From contig JAFEEQ010000016.1 in NCBI GenBank assembly GCA_018241025.1, positions 41,744 to 105,743 of the forward strand: DNA of 64,000 bases, in the 5' to 3' direction. Origin of the DNA: Pseudomonadota bacterium. GTDB taxonomy: Bacteria; Pseudomonadota; Alphaproteobacteria; Micropepsales; Micropepsaceae. Shown here piece by piece: positions 18,139 through 26,490 of this stretch. The position numbers and the translations under genes are program-made. The stretch's first letter is position 1; each line of letters opens with the position of its first letter. Under the pieces are notes generated by a model. The model was not told where the DNA came from. It did no database searches and was given only the letters and a program-made list of their open reading frames with translations.

Positions 18139-18627
18139 CGACTCCGCCGCAAGCGCAAGCGTTCAGCGCAGGAAGAACGGACGGATGCCGATCGCGCTAC
18201 ACGACGCCCATGGACGACAGGTAGACGGCAAGGTTGCGGAAACATCGCTTTCTGTGCCGCACAACCAGGAATGGATCCATGACGCTTGCGCGCGTTACCA
18301 GCACGCGATCAAGAAAGGATCAAGACTATTTCGGGACCGAGATTGATGCCTGTTTCGATATCTTCCGCATAAACCTTGTGGAATCGCGGCTTTTGCCACG
18401 CCGCCTTCAAGGGTGTGATGGCCAGGTCGTCTTTTTCAACCAAAGCAATTTCAGGCATATGCTTCAACTTTCAAAATGATTTGCGGCCCTGTGTCAGAGC
18501 CGTAGTTAGCATCGGATCAGTACCTAACATCAATTGTGACATCCGGCATCAAGAAGATGTGCCCGCCCCCTTCACCCGTCGCCGCAGTCAAGCGGCGGCA
18601 TCGTGAATACCAGAAGTGGCAGTCGTC
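18139..18627. other. 490-bp stretch with no recognised gene
   Basis: This gap between two real genes is noticeably less GC-rich than its surroundings. Apart from a 49-codon ORF on the minus strand (annotated separately) I see no coding region, tRNA, or repeat. A plus-strand ORF at 18234-18479 lacks any family signature and a ribosome binding site. Confidence 0.5.
18309..18458 (-). CDS. Small ORF, 49 aa, possible peptide precursor
   Basis: The predicted peptide begins MPEIALVEKDDLAI and continues AAWQKPRFHKVYAEDIETG to a Gly/Pro-containing hydrophobic tail (NLGPEIVLILS). The short leader-like half and the W-x-K-P segment recall small ribosomal peptide precursors such as PqqA-type or lasso leaders. 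No maturation enzyme is adjacent and the conserved Glu/Tyr pair of PqqA is absent. Codon choice is plausible but only a weak GAAG-type ribosome site precedes the ATG. The protein status is uncertain. Confidence 0.3.
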   Translation of the reverse strand: MPEIALVEKDDLAITPLKAAWQKPRFHKVYAEDIETGINLGPEIVLILS

Positions 18628-19590
18628 TCAAGAGGCCAACGCAACGCCGATCTTCTGCAGGCACCGATCGGGCGGAAACCAGACCGTGAAAGTCGAGCCG
18701 CGCCCGACTGCGCTCTCAAGGCGGACATGCCCGCCATGGGCTTCGGTAAGCCCCCTGACGATGGGAAGGCCCAGCCCCGTTCCCTTCTCCACGCCGGCAA
18801 TGTCGTGGCCCACCTGACCGAAACGTTCGAAGACTTTGTCCAAGTCGCCTTCCGCAATACCGATGCCTGCGTCCGTCACCGCGAGCACGAAGCCACCGTC
18901 AGGCGATCTGGCGGCGGTAACGTCGATAGCGCCGCCCGGATGGCCGAACTTCACAGCGTTGGTCAGCAGGTTGAGCAAGATCTGCTTCAGCGCGCGCCGA
19001 TCGGCGTCGAGCAGCGGCAAGTCCGGCGCGATCTCCGTGCGCAAGACCTGTTGGCGTTCGCGCACACGCTGAGCGACGAGGCCGCAGCACTCTGCGATCA
19101 GAGCATCGAGCGCAATTGGCTCGCAATTGAGCTCGATCTTGCCCGCTTCGATGCGCGACAGGTCCAGGAGATCGTTCACGAGGCTGAGAAGATGCTTGCC
19201 TGAGCTGTTGATCAGTTGTGCGTATTCGACACGCCGTGCAGCAAAAACATCGAGGGCGATCAGATCGGAAAAGCCGATGATGGCATTGAGCGGTGTCCGA
19301 AGCTCATGCGTCATATTCGAAAAGAACTGCGTACGCGTGTTGCTGGCCTCGATGGCGGCATCGCGCGCAACCGCCAACGCGTCACGAGCCTTGCGCAACT
19401 CAAGACGGCCGCTGACCAGCGCATAGGTCGTCGGCAATGCAATGAGCGTCGCAATCGACGCAGTGATGGCAGGCGTGTAGCCGGCAATATCGTTGAGCAA
19501 GACGATCGTGATCAGGTAGTCAGCCAGCATCGCGCCGGCAACGCAGATCGCCGTCCATACCAGAGTCGTGATCAGCTTCTCGCGGAGCAT
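18628..19590 (-). CDS. Membrane-bound sensor histidine kinase
   Basis: The 320-aa kinase has two N-terminal membrane helices (about residues 9-30 and 40-60) with almost no periplasmic loop, so it probably senses in or at the membrane. The HisKA H-box is FFSNMTHELRTPLNAIIGFS (His about residue 98). The N-box is LLNLLTNAVKFG, G1 is TDAGIGI, the F-box is VFERFGQ and G2 is GTGLGLPIV. All catalytic boxes are intact. No response regulator lies beside it, so it is an orphan kinase; the CheY/Hpt pair at 42 kb is a remote candidate partner only. Confidence 0.92.
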   Translation of the reverse strand: MLREKLITTLVWTAICVAGAMLADYLITIVLLNDIAGYTPAITASIATLIALPTTYALVSGRLELRKARDALAVARDAAIEASNTRTQFFSNMTHELRTPLNAIIGFSDLIALDVFAARRVEYAQLINSSGKHLLSLVNDLLDLSRIEAGKIELNCEPIALDALIAECCGLVAQRVRERQQVLRTEIAPDLPLLDADRRALKQILLNLLTNAVKFGHPGGAIDVTAARSPDGGFVLAVTDAGIGIAEGDLDKVFERFGQVGHDIAGVEKGTGLGLPIVRGLTEAHGGHVRLESAVGRGSTFTVWFPPDRCLQKIGVALAS

Positions 19591-19646
19591 CGCGGCCTCT
19601 CAGGCAGCCTGCTGCCTCACCATGCCCCATATTGTGTCCTGCGTGC

Positions 19647-19668
19647 TTTACGCGTGGTTTACGTGTGC
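19647..19668. promoter_or_regulatory. Tandem 11-bp direct repeat upstream of the histidine kinase
   Basis: TTTACGCGTGG is followed immediately by TTTACGTGTGC (9 of 11 identical). Head-to-tail 10-11 bp repeats are the usual form of OmpR/PhoB-type response regulator sites. It lies 57 bp before the kinase start codon. Confidence 0.35.
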
Positions 19669-19704
19669 AACCCATGGCCTACGTAGGAGTCGACAAGAAA
19701 GCCG

Positions 19705-20430
19705 CTAAACCGCCGTCTGGCCGCCATCGACGATCAATATCTGTCCCGTCGTGTAGCCACCACGCATCAAATACAGATAGGCTTCTGCAACTTCGGCAGG
19801 TTCGCCGATGCGCTTGACGAGCTGGCGCTCGGTCATTTTCGCGAACCGCGCCTCGCGTTGATCCGCCGGAATGGAGTTCCAGATATCGGTGCGCACGGCG
19901 CCCGGACAAACCCCATTGACGCGAATCGGCGCCAATTCAACAGCCAGTGAATGAACCAGATGTTCGATCGCACCCGCCATCGCCGTGCTGACCGGCGAGC
20001 CACGGCGCGGACGATGCGCGACTGTCCCGTTCGTCAGCACGACCGATCCGCCAGCGCGCATTTGTTTGCGCGCATGCTTCACGCAGGCAAGCGCGCCCCA
20101 GAAGCGGACGTTGAAGAGATCGCGAGCCTTGTCGACGTCGATGTCGTCAACGGCACTCCCGGCGCCGAACTGCCCCCAGTCGCCCGCCGTGAACACGAGA
20201 TGATCGAAGGCCCCAACACGGTCGAAGAAGGTCGCGACGCTGTCTTCGCTCGTGACATCGATGGTGTGCGCATGAGCGCCCGGTATGCGCGCAGCGGATT
20301 GCGCGACCTTCGCCTCGCTGCTCGAGCCGACGATGACGCTGGCGCCATCCGCCTGCGCAGCCAGTGCGACAGCCAGACCAATGCCCGATGTTCCTCCGAT
20401 CACCACAACGCGCTTTTGCCGCAGGCTCAT
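19705..20430 (-). CDS. SDR-family protein lacking the catalytic Ser-Tyr-Lys
   Basis: The 241-aa protein has an intact Rossmann NAD(P) site (VVVIGGTSGIGLAVALA, residues 8-24) and a terminal IVDGGQTA typical of short-chain dehydrogenases. Where the catalytic Ser and YxxxK should be, the sequence reads LTNGTVAHRP and GSPVSTAMAGAIEHLV, so Tyr and Lys are missing. It may bind nucleotide without classical oxidoreductase activity, or use other residues, as in some atypical SDRs. It is transcribed leftward toward the kinase, 114 bp apart, with an independent promoter likely. A divergent hydrolase gene lies upstream. Confidence 0.8.
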   Translation of the reverse strand: MSLRQKRVVVIGGTSGIGLAVALAAQADGASVIVGSSSEAKVAQSAARIPGAHAHTIDVTSEDSVATFFDRVGAFDHLVFTAGDWGQFGAGSAVDDIDVDKARDLFNVRFWGALACVKHARKQMRAGGSVVLTNGTVAHRPRRGSPVSTAMAGAIEHLVHSLAVELAPIRVNGVCPGAVRTDIWNSIPADQREARFAKMTERQLVKRIGEPAEVAEAYLYLMRGGYTTGQILIVDGGQTAV

Positions 20431-20529
20431 GTTTTCCGGTTCTCCAGGGACCTTCGAAGTCTAGGTCGGTCTTGACGCTTCGGCCATGGGCCGCAAGGCT
20501 TGGCGCAAACGATATCAGGGGAAAACGCC

Positions 20530-21333
20530 ATGGTCTCATTCACCTGCGAACGCAGCGAAGACGGAGTCGCCGAGCGGCTGTTCGATCTGACCGTCGACGG
20601 CGAACGTGTTCCTGCCGTGATCTGGTCGCCCGAAGGTGCGAAGGGATCGAGGCCGCTGGTGCTGATGGGACACGGTGGCTCGCAGCACAAGAAGATCGGA
20701 ACGCTGGCGGCACGCGCGCGGCAGTATGCGCAGCGCCTCGGCTACGCGACCTTGGCGATCGATGCGCCCGGACATGGCGACCGTATCAGCCGTGAACAAG
20801 CCGAAGCCCTTTCGCGCGAAGTCGGCGCCCGGGTGCGTGGTGAAGCGGGCAGCAATCCGACCTTCACGGCAGAAATGCTGAAGGCGATGGCGGAACGGAC
20901 GCGGCGTGCGGTGCCGGAGTGGAAGGCCGCGCTCGACGCGGTGCAGGCGCTCGATTTCGTCGGCAGCGGCGGTCCCGTGGGCTATTGGGGCGTTTCGATG
21001 GGCACGGCGATCGGTGTGCCCTTCGTTGCCAGCGAGCCGCGGATCAAATGCGCGGTGTTCGGCCTTGCCGGGCTGCGCACCGGACAGACCGCCTTCGAAG
21101 AAGCAGCCAAGGCAATCAGCATTCCGCTCGAATACGTGTTCCAGTGGGAAGACGCGGTGGCGCCGCGCGAGAGCGGCATTGCGCTGTTCAACATGTTTGC
21201 GTCGAAAGAAAAGACGATGCACATCAACCCCGGCGCCCATGTCGAGATTCCGAATTTCGAGGGCGCGTCGTGGGAGCGGTTTTTTGTCCGGCATCTCGGG
21301 CTGGCGTCCGACAAGGCGCGCATGGCAGCCTGA
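20530..21333 (+). CDS. Alpha/beta hydrolase (dienelactone hydrolase-like)
   Basis: The 267-aa enzyme has the alpha/beta hydrolase pattern: oxyanion segment LVLMGHGGSQHKK, nucleophile elbow GYWGVSMGTAIG (Ser in GVSMG), and a late His in INPGAHVEIP. Strand-helix spacing after ATLAIDAPGHGDR is that of acyl hydrolases in the dienelactone/BAAT group. The ATG at 20530 is chosen because AGGGGA precedes it at ideal distance; the frame is open 30 bp further upstream but without a ribosome site. The substrate is unknown. It is followed after 33 bp by a thioesterase-like gene, probably in one operon. Confidence 0.85.
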   Translation: MVSFTCERSEDGVAERLFDLTVDGERVPAVIWSPEGAKGSRPLVLMGHGGSQHKKIGTLAARARQYAQRLGYATLAIDAPGHGDRISREQAEALSREVGARVRGEAGSNPTFTAEMLKAMAERTRRAVPEWKAALDAVQALDFVGSGGPVGYWGVSMGTAIGVPFVASEPRIKCAVFGLAGLRTGQTAFEEAAKAISIPLEYVFQWEDAVAPRESGIALFNMFASKEKTMHINPGAHVEIPNFEGASWERFFVRHLGLASDKARMAA

Positions 21334-21366
21334 GATCGACCAACAACAAATCCGGTGACATTCAGC

Positions 21367-22098
21367 ATGCATGAGATCGTGATCGCGCGGCAGTTCCGCG
21401 GGCCGCCGAATTCGGGCAATGGCGGCTATGTCTGCGGCGTGATCGGCCGCGCATTCCAAGGGCCTTCGACGGTTGCGCTGCGCGCCCTCATCCCGCTCGA
21501 TGTCGCGCTCGATTTTTCGCAAAGCGCGGAAAATGCGCGGCTTCTCGGCAAGGACGGGACGCTCATCGCGGAAGGTGTTCCGGCGAGCGAACCCCTGCCC
21601 GAACCGCCTGCGCCGCCGTCGCTCCTGGAGGCACGTGCCGCGGGCGAACGCTGCCAGTGGACTGCGAAGCCGTTTCATCCGCCCTGCTTCACCTGCAGCT
21701 CGATCCGCGAGGATGGCGACGGGCTTCGTATCCTGCCGGGTCAGATCGAGGGCGCCGATCCGGGACATATTGCCTGCGTATGGACTCCACATGCGAACTT
21801 CGCCGGACCGGATGGAACTGTGCCCGAGGAAATCGTCTGGGCAGCGCTCGATTGCCCAGGTTCGCTTGCCTGGATCGTCAAGAGCGGAATGGGCGGCGGA
21901 TTGCTGGGCACGATGACGGGCGAAGTGCTTAGGCGACCGAAGGCCGGCGAGAACACAATTGTCACGGCCTGGCCGATCTCCCAGAGCGGGCGGAAGTTCG
22001 TCGCTGGCGTGGCGTTGTTCGACGAGCATGGCGCGCTGATGGCGCGTGGATCGCAGATCTGGATTTCGCGCACGGCGCCGACGCCGGCCCGCAGTTGA
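21367..22098 (+). CDS. Putative hotdog-fold thioesterase-like protein
   Basis: The 243-aa protein begins RQFRGPPNSGNGGYVCGVIG, a conserved opening for a group of uncharacterised acyl-CoA thioesterase-like proteins with two hotdog domains. The second half shows EEIVWAALDCPGSLAWI, the expected Asp/Cys/Pro helix, and VAGVALFDEHGALMARGSQIW, typical of a hotdog beta strand and its loop. Start ATG 21367 places the conserved region near residue 8. It is probably co-transcribed with the upstream hydrolase. No specific CoA substrate can be named. Confidence 0.62.
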   Translation: MHEIVIARQFRGPPNSGNGGYVCGVIGRAFQGPSTVALRALIPLDVALDFSQSAENARLLGKDGTLIAEGVPASEPLPEPPAPPSLLEARAAGERCQWTAKPFHPPCFTCSSIREDGDGLRILPGQIEGADPGHIACVWTPHANFAGPDGTVPEEIVWAALDCPGSLAWIVKSGMGGGLLGTMTGEVLRRPKAGENTIVTAWPISQSGRKFVAGVALFDEHGALMARGSQIWISRTAPTPARS

Positions 22099-22104
22099 CG
22101 CGCG

Positions 22105-23817
22105 TCAGGGCATCTCGTTCGCAGCGATGTTGAAGGCAACCGGCTTGAAGCTTCCGGCGGCGCGCTGCGCGGCCGCAAGATCGTCGGCGCCGAGCTGGGT
22201 CTTGAGCGCGTCCATACGGGCGATCGCCTCGGAGTCACCCTGGCGGGCGGCGACGGCGTACCACTTGTACGCATCAAGCAAGCTCTGCGGCACGCCCATG
22301 CCGCGCTCGTAGAGCACCGCAAGATTAAACTGGGAGTCGAGGAGGCCGAAGCTTGCGGCACGACTGAACCAGCGCGCGGCTTCCTCCGGATTCCTGGTAG
22401 TGCCTTCGCCTTCCGCATAAGCAATGGCAAGGGCGTGCATCGCCTTTCGATTGCCCTGCAAGGCGGAGGCTTCGTACCACTGAAGGGCGTGGGCAGCATC
22501 CGTGGCAGTGCCGTCGCCGCGGGCATACATGGAGCCCAGCAGATACTGACCGATAGCCTGGCCGTGAACCGCGGCAAGCGACATCCAGTGGAAGGCGTCG
22601 GCCGGGTCCTTGCGATCGCGATAGCGTAGCGCCACTGCGAGTTCCGCATTCGCATCGCCGGTCTGCGCCTTGGCCGTGAGGCGATCCAGCGGTGTCACCG
22701 CCAGGTTTGCGACCGGCTTGACGATGCGTGTGATATGGGCGAGCGCGTCGCGACGGCCGTCATCGATACCTTTGCTGAACGCGATGCCGGCGGCTGCGAT
22801 GAAGACGATCAGGATACCGATGCCGGCAAGAAGATAGCGCGTCGTGCCGCGACGGCCCTTGCGCGCGTCGACCGCGGCTTTGGCGGCTTCTTCGGCAGCG
22901 GCGGCCGCGCCGGCCGCAACCATCGATTTGCGCGCCTCGGCAATGAAAGATTTGGGGGCGTCGTCCTGCGGGGCTTCGGCAATTGCTTCCGGCGCCGGCT
23001 CGGGAACGGACGGCTCGAGGACCGGTTCGGCAACCGACTCGGCAAGCGACGGTTGAACTGCATCGGCTGCAGGTGAGGGATGGGCTTCGGCCAGTGCCGC
23101 GTGCGCAACGCCTTCGACGGTCTGGATCCGCAGCGTCGCTTCGTTGAGCGCCATGCGCAGCTCGTTCGCCGCGGCTTTGGCTTTGGCTTCAGCGGCCTCG
23201 GCACGCTCCTGAAGGGCGTCGACCGTTGCCTGCATCGTCTTGATGTTCTCTTCGACAGCGGCAGCAGCGGCGCGGGCGTTCTTCTCGACGTCCGCCTGAC
23301 GGCTTTCGATAGCGGCCATCGAACGCTCGAAGGTGCGCAGGCGGCGTTCCAACCACGCGTCGGGGGCGCGTGGCGCGCCTTCTTTGGCGTCGCCACCTTC
23401 GGCTGACGATTTGAGATCCAGAATATTCGCGAGGTCGCCCTTGCGCACCAGACGGGGGCGCGCCGCCGCAGGCTGGTCGGCAGGTTCGGGCGCCGCTTCG
23501 GCGAGGGTTGCGGCCACCGGTGTGGCGGTCTCCGGGGTGTCGCCGCCTTCTGGCCAGCCGGCTTCGTCCATATTGCGCTGGAGCGTCGCCAGATCGTCCG
23601 AGGCAATCGACATCAGGATGTCCTCCTTGCGGGGGAAGAAACGCATCACCTGGGCGCGCGAAAGCCCGGCCTCGCCGGCCACTTTGCCGACGGTCACGGC
23701 CTCGATGCCGTCGCGCTCGGCGACGCTGCGGGCAGCCGCGAGGACGCTGTCGCGAAGCTGATCGCGTTCCGCCGGCGCAGCCTCTGGCTGCGGTTCTTGA
23801 GCCGATGCCTCTCCCAT
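22105..23817 (-). CDS. Chimeric membrane protein: TetR-type HTH, coiled coil, TM helix, SEL1 repeats
   Basis: The 570-aa protein combines domains not usually joined. Residues 20-75 are a TetR N-terminal HTH (VTVGKVAGEAGLSRAQVMRF then FPRKEDIL). Residues 85-150 are Pro/Ala/Glu-rich. Residues 155-245 form a heptad-rich coiled coil. Residues 246-320 are Pro/Glu- and Ala-rich. A transmembrane helix (YLLAGIGILIVFIAAAGIAF) follows basic residues, giving N-in topology. Residues about 385-540 contain several SEL1/TPR repeats (LGSMYARGDGTATDAAHALQ, AIAYAEGEGTTRNPEEA), predicted periplasmic. The layout after the HTH resembles polarity factors such as Caulobacter PodJ, though the HTH is not part of PodJ. 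It may couple envelope status to DNA or act only as a scaffold. Confidence 0.82.
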   Translation of the reverse strand: MGEASAQEPQPEAAPAERDQLRDSVLAAARSVAERDGIEAVTVGKVAGEAGLSRAQVMRFFPRKEDILMSIASDDLATLQRNMDEAGWPEGGDTPETATPVAATLAEAAPEPADQPAAARPRLVRKGDLANILDLKSSAEGGDAKEGAPRAPDAWLERRLRTFERSMAAIESRQADVEKNARAAAAAVEENIKTMQATVDALQERAEAAEAKAKAAANELRMALNEATLRIQTVEGVAHAALAEAHPSPAADAVQPSLAESVAEPVLEPSVPEPAPEAIAEAPQDDAPKSFIAEARKSMVAAGAAAAAEEAAKAAVDARKGRRGTTRYLLAGIGILIVFIAAAGIAFSKGIDDGRRDALAHITRIVKPVANLAVTPLDRLTAKAQTGDANAELAVALRYRDRKDPADAFHWMSLAAVHGQAIGQYLLGSMYARGDGTATDAAHALQWYEASALQGNRKAMHALAIAYAEGEGTTRNPEEAARWFSRAASFGLLDSQFNLAVLYERGMGVPQSLLDAYKWYAVAARQGDSEAIARMDALKTQLGADDLAAAQRAAGSFKPVAFNIAANEMP

Positions 23818-23930
23818 GCCGCGAGGATGGCAGCCACCGCCTTACCAAAGGTGCAAGCCGATCGTTCGGTTTCTAAGGAATTACCCGGAGCGTCCGATAT
23901 AGTTTCCAAAAGACAATGCAGGTGCGTGCA

Positions 23931-25067
23931 ATGCCTACCATCTCCGGACAGTGCGATGCGCGGTTCACGGCCGTCCGCGATGAATTTCTGCGGAACTTCG
24001 CCGATCGCAGCGAGCGCGGCGGGGCTGTCGCGATCTGGCACGACGGCGCGCTGGTAGCCGATCTCTGGGGCGGCTGGTCCGACGTCGCGCGCGAAAAGCC
24101 CTGGCAGGGCGACACCATCGTCAACGTTTTCTCAGTGAGCAAGGCGCTCTGCGCAGTGGCCTGCATGCGGCTCGTCGAGCGCGAACGTCTCGATCTCGAT
24201 CTCCCTGTGGCCCGCTATTGGCCCGAATTCGCGCAGGGCGGCAAGGAGGCCGTGACGGTGCGCCAGTTGCTGTCACATCAGGCCGGGCTGCCGGCGGTCC
24301 GCAAGCCGCTGCCGGACGGGGCCGCACTCGACTGGAAGGTCATGACCGATGCGCTGGCCGAGCAGACGCCGTGGTGGGCGCCTGGATCGGCCCATGGCTA
24401 TCACGTCAACAGCTTCGGATTTCTGGCGGGCGAACTGGTCCGCAGGATCGATGGACGCACGATTGGAACCCTGCTCCGCGAGGACGTGCTGGGACCGCTG
24501 GGGGCCGATCTTCACATCGGCCTGCCGGAGAGCGAGCACCACCGGGTGAGCGACTTCCAGTGGCCGGGAAATCCACCGGTGCCGGATCTACCGGATGACG
24601 ACGCGTTGATGCGCTGGAATACCTATTGGAACCCGCCGGGTTTCTCCGGAGCCCGTTGGGTGAACGATCCGCGCTGGCGCATGGCGGAAGTGCCTTCAAC
24701 CAATGGGCACGGCAATGCCCGCGGGATCGCGAGGCTCTATGCAGCGTTGGCCAATGGCGGAAGCATCGACCGCATTTCGGTGCTGAGCCCTGCCGCCATC
24801 GCGGCCGCGACGCGGGAACAGGTGAATGGCCAGGATCGCATCAACAACCGGCCGAGCCGGTTCGGGATCGGGTTTCAGTTGACCCAGCCGGAACGGCCGC
24901 TCGGACCGAATGCCGCTGCGTTTGGGCACTTCGGGGCCGGCGGCTCACTGGGCTATTGCGATCCCGAGGCCCGCATCGCTTTCGGCTATGTCACCAACGA
25001 TATGGGGCCGCGCTGGCAAAACCCGCGCAACCGCGCCCTGCTGGACGCGCTCTACGCCTCGCTCTGA
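23931..25067 (+). CDS. Serine hydrolase of the class C beta-lactamase / esterase EstB family
   Basis: The 378-aa protein carries the SxxK motif as NVFSVSKALCAVACM (Ser about residue 74) and a Tyr-containing second motif GYHVNSFGFLAGELV. It lacks an obvious signal peptide, which fits cytoplasmic EstB/LACTB-type esterases rather than periplasmic beta-lactamases. The late GHFGAGGSLGY supplies the third motif (HxG). Substrate and antibiotic activity cannot be inferred. The second ATG (23931) is preferred for the AGGTG at spacing 8; another lies 15 bp earlier. It diverges from the SEL1-protein gene. Confidence 0.87.
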   Translation: MPTISGQCDARFTAVRDEFLRNFADRSERGGAVAIWHDGALVADLWGGWSDVAREKPWQGDTIVNVFSVSKALCAVACMRLVERERLDLDLPVARYWPEFAQGGKEAVTVRQLLSHQAGLPAVRKPLPDGAALDWKVMTDALAEQTPWWAPGSAHGYHVNSFGFLAGELVRRIDGRTIGTLLREDVLGPLGADLHIGLPESEHHRVSDFQWPGNPPVPDLPDDDALMRWNTYWNPPGFSGARWVNDPRWRMAEVPSTNGHGNARGIARLYAALANGGSIDRISVLSPAAIAAATREQVNGQDRINNRPSRFGIGFQLTQPERPLGPNAAAFGHFGAGGSLGYCDPEARIAFGYVTNDMGPRWQNPRNRALLDALYASL

Positions 25068-25922
25068 CTACTCAGCCGGGGCCGGCGCCGCGGCGGGGAC
25101 CGGCATCGGCCGGTTAACGATCCGCATCAGCGCGTTGATCGCGACGATGGTGCCGAGATAGGCCGCAAGCTGTAGCCCGTTGGGCTGGTCGCTGTAGCCG
25201 ATCAGGGTATGGAGCATGCGGCCGACGATGCCGAGGACACCCTCGCCGCCTTCGGGCAGCAGCCAGGAGGTGTCCCAGAGTGGCATCATCCAGAACTGGA
25301 GATAGCCACCGTTCTGGAACGACAGGACGGCCTGAGAAGCCATGCCGGCTGCGAGCAGTGTGATCAGCCAGCCGGTGACCGAGAACAGGCGATGGGCCGG
25401 GATGGTGAGAAGGCCGAAATACATCGCGGCCGATACCGCCGCGCCCGCGGCGAGGCCGAGCAATCCACCGGTCAGCACCGCGCCGGCGGTCAGACCGCCC
25501 TGTGCAGCGACGCCATAGAGGAACAGGACGACCTCGGATCCTTCGCGCAGAACCGCAACACCGACGACAATGGCGAGCGCCGTCAGGGTGCGCTGGCCGG
25601 CCGTGACCTGGGCGCCAAGGGTACGCATCTCGCGCGCCATCTGGCGGCCGTGCCCGGCCATCCAGACGTTGTGCCATGTCAGCATGCCGACGGCGAGGAT
25701 CAGGATGGTGGCGTTGAAGAGTTCCTGTCCCGAGCCCTCGAACAGGGCGGAGATCTCGCCGGCGAATCCGGCGACGACGCAGGCGCCCAGCACGCCCGCA
25801 CCAATGCCCGCCGAGACCCAGAGGCTGCGGCGCGCAACGCCCTGGGTGGCCGCCAGCACGATGCCGACGATCAGGCCGGCTTCGATGACTTCACGAAAGA
25901 CGATGATGAGGGCGGCGAGCAT
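25068..25922 (-). CDS. FTR1-family iron permease
   Basis: The 284-aa protein has seven hydrophobic helices with the two REXXE iron motifs: FREVIEAGLIVG at the start (helix 1) and LREGSEVVLFLYG (helix 4). This is the pattern of EfeU/Ftr1 iron permeases, which move iron across the inner membrane. The adjacent cupredoxin gene (gap 3 bp) would act as the periplasmic oxidoreductive partner, as in EfeUO-type systems. EfeB is not present. Converges with the serine hydrolase gene, ends touching. Confidence 0.92.
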   Translation of the reverse strand: MLAALIIVFREVIEAGLIVGIVLAATQGVARRSLWVSAGIGAGVLGACVVAGFAGEISALFEGSGQELFNATILILAVGMLTWHNVWMAGHGRQMAREMRTLGAQVTAGQRTLTALAIVVGVAVLREGSEVVLFLYGVAAQGGLTAGAVLTGGLLGLAAGAAVSAAMYFGLLTIPAHRLFSVTGWLITLLAAGMASQAVLSFQNGGYLQFWMMPLWDTSWLLPEGGEGVLGIVGRMLHTLIGYSDQPNGLQLAAYLGTIVAINALMRIVNRPMPVPAAAPAPAE

Positions 25923-25925
25923 GGG

Positions 25926-26249
25926 CTACTCCGCAATGACGACGCCTTGCGCCGTCTGGGCGTGATACTCACCCATGAAGGGATAACGGCCCGGCGACAG
26001 CGGGCGAAGCCGGATGCTGCCGCTGCTGTGGCCGGGAACGACCTTCTCCACCTTCAGCGAAGTGGAGTCGAATTCTTCTGCCGTGTCGTCGTTATTGGTC
26101 ATCACGATGACGTTCGGGATGCCGGCCTTCACGTGGATCTGGGCCGGCGTGAAACGATGGTTCTTCAGCGTGAGCTGATAGGTCGGGCTCGCCAGGGCGG
26201 GCGACGCGATAACGAGGAGAGCAGCAGCGAAAAGCGAGTTCTTGAGCAT
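25926..26249 (-). CDS. Periplasmic cupredoxin-like protein (EfeO N-domain type)
   Basis: The 107-aa protein has a signal peptide (MLKNSLFAAALLVIASPALA), giving the start at 26249. It then has a single cupredoxin_1 domain: TLKNHRFTPAQIHVKAGI, VMTNNDDTAEEFDS, and PGRYPFMGEYH. The ordinary copper-blue Cys is missing, as in EfeO-type cupredoxins that bind iron/copper through Glu, Asp and His residues. It precedes the FTR1 gene in the same operon and is likely to deliver or oxidise iron for it. The gap of 3 bp indicates coupling. Confidence 0.85.
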   Translation of the reverse strand: MLKNSLFAAALLVIASPALASPTYQLTLKNHRFTPAQIHVKAGIPNVIVMTNNDDTAEEFDSTSLKVEKVVPGHSSGSIRLRPLSPGRYPFMGEYHAQTAQGVVIAE

Positions 26250-26288
26250 GGGCACCGATGGCTTGCCGGAATCTATCGCTTATGTAAG

Positions 26289-26303
26289 CGCAACTCATTC
26301 GCA
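26289..26303 (-). promoter_or_regulatory. Weak Fur-like box upstream of the iron operon
   Basis: The minus-strand TGCGAAT-G-AGTTGCG resembles the 7-1-7 Fur palindrome in its left half, with 4 of 7 matches in the right. It lies 40 bp before the cupredoxin start codon. The match is modest and is supported mainly by context. Confidence 0.25.
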
Positions 26304-26490
26304 AGTACAGTGCGACATGCCGCCTGACACTACTTTAGATTGAGTCAAATTGTGTTGCTCAATCTTCGCCTCACCACCCAGACTTGCGCCAGCGTGCGTC
26401 ACTTGCGCGAGTTCCAGCACTTTTCGCGTTGCACAGCGCGGGTGTTTTCACCGCGAGATTAACAAAAATTACTGTGTGGTGGGGGCCTTC

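Noticed and set aside
18234..18479. An 81-codon plus-strand ORF in the gap after the cupin gene
   Set aside because: No ribosome site, no recognisable sequence, and atypical composition; kept only as part of the gap description.
23931..25067. Class C beta-lactamase conferring antibiotic resistance
   Set aside because: No signal peptide and the second motif fits the EstB/LACTB esterase branch rather than AmpC.
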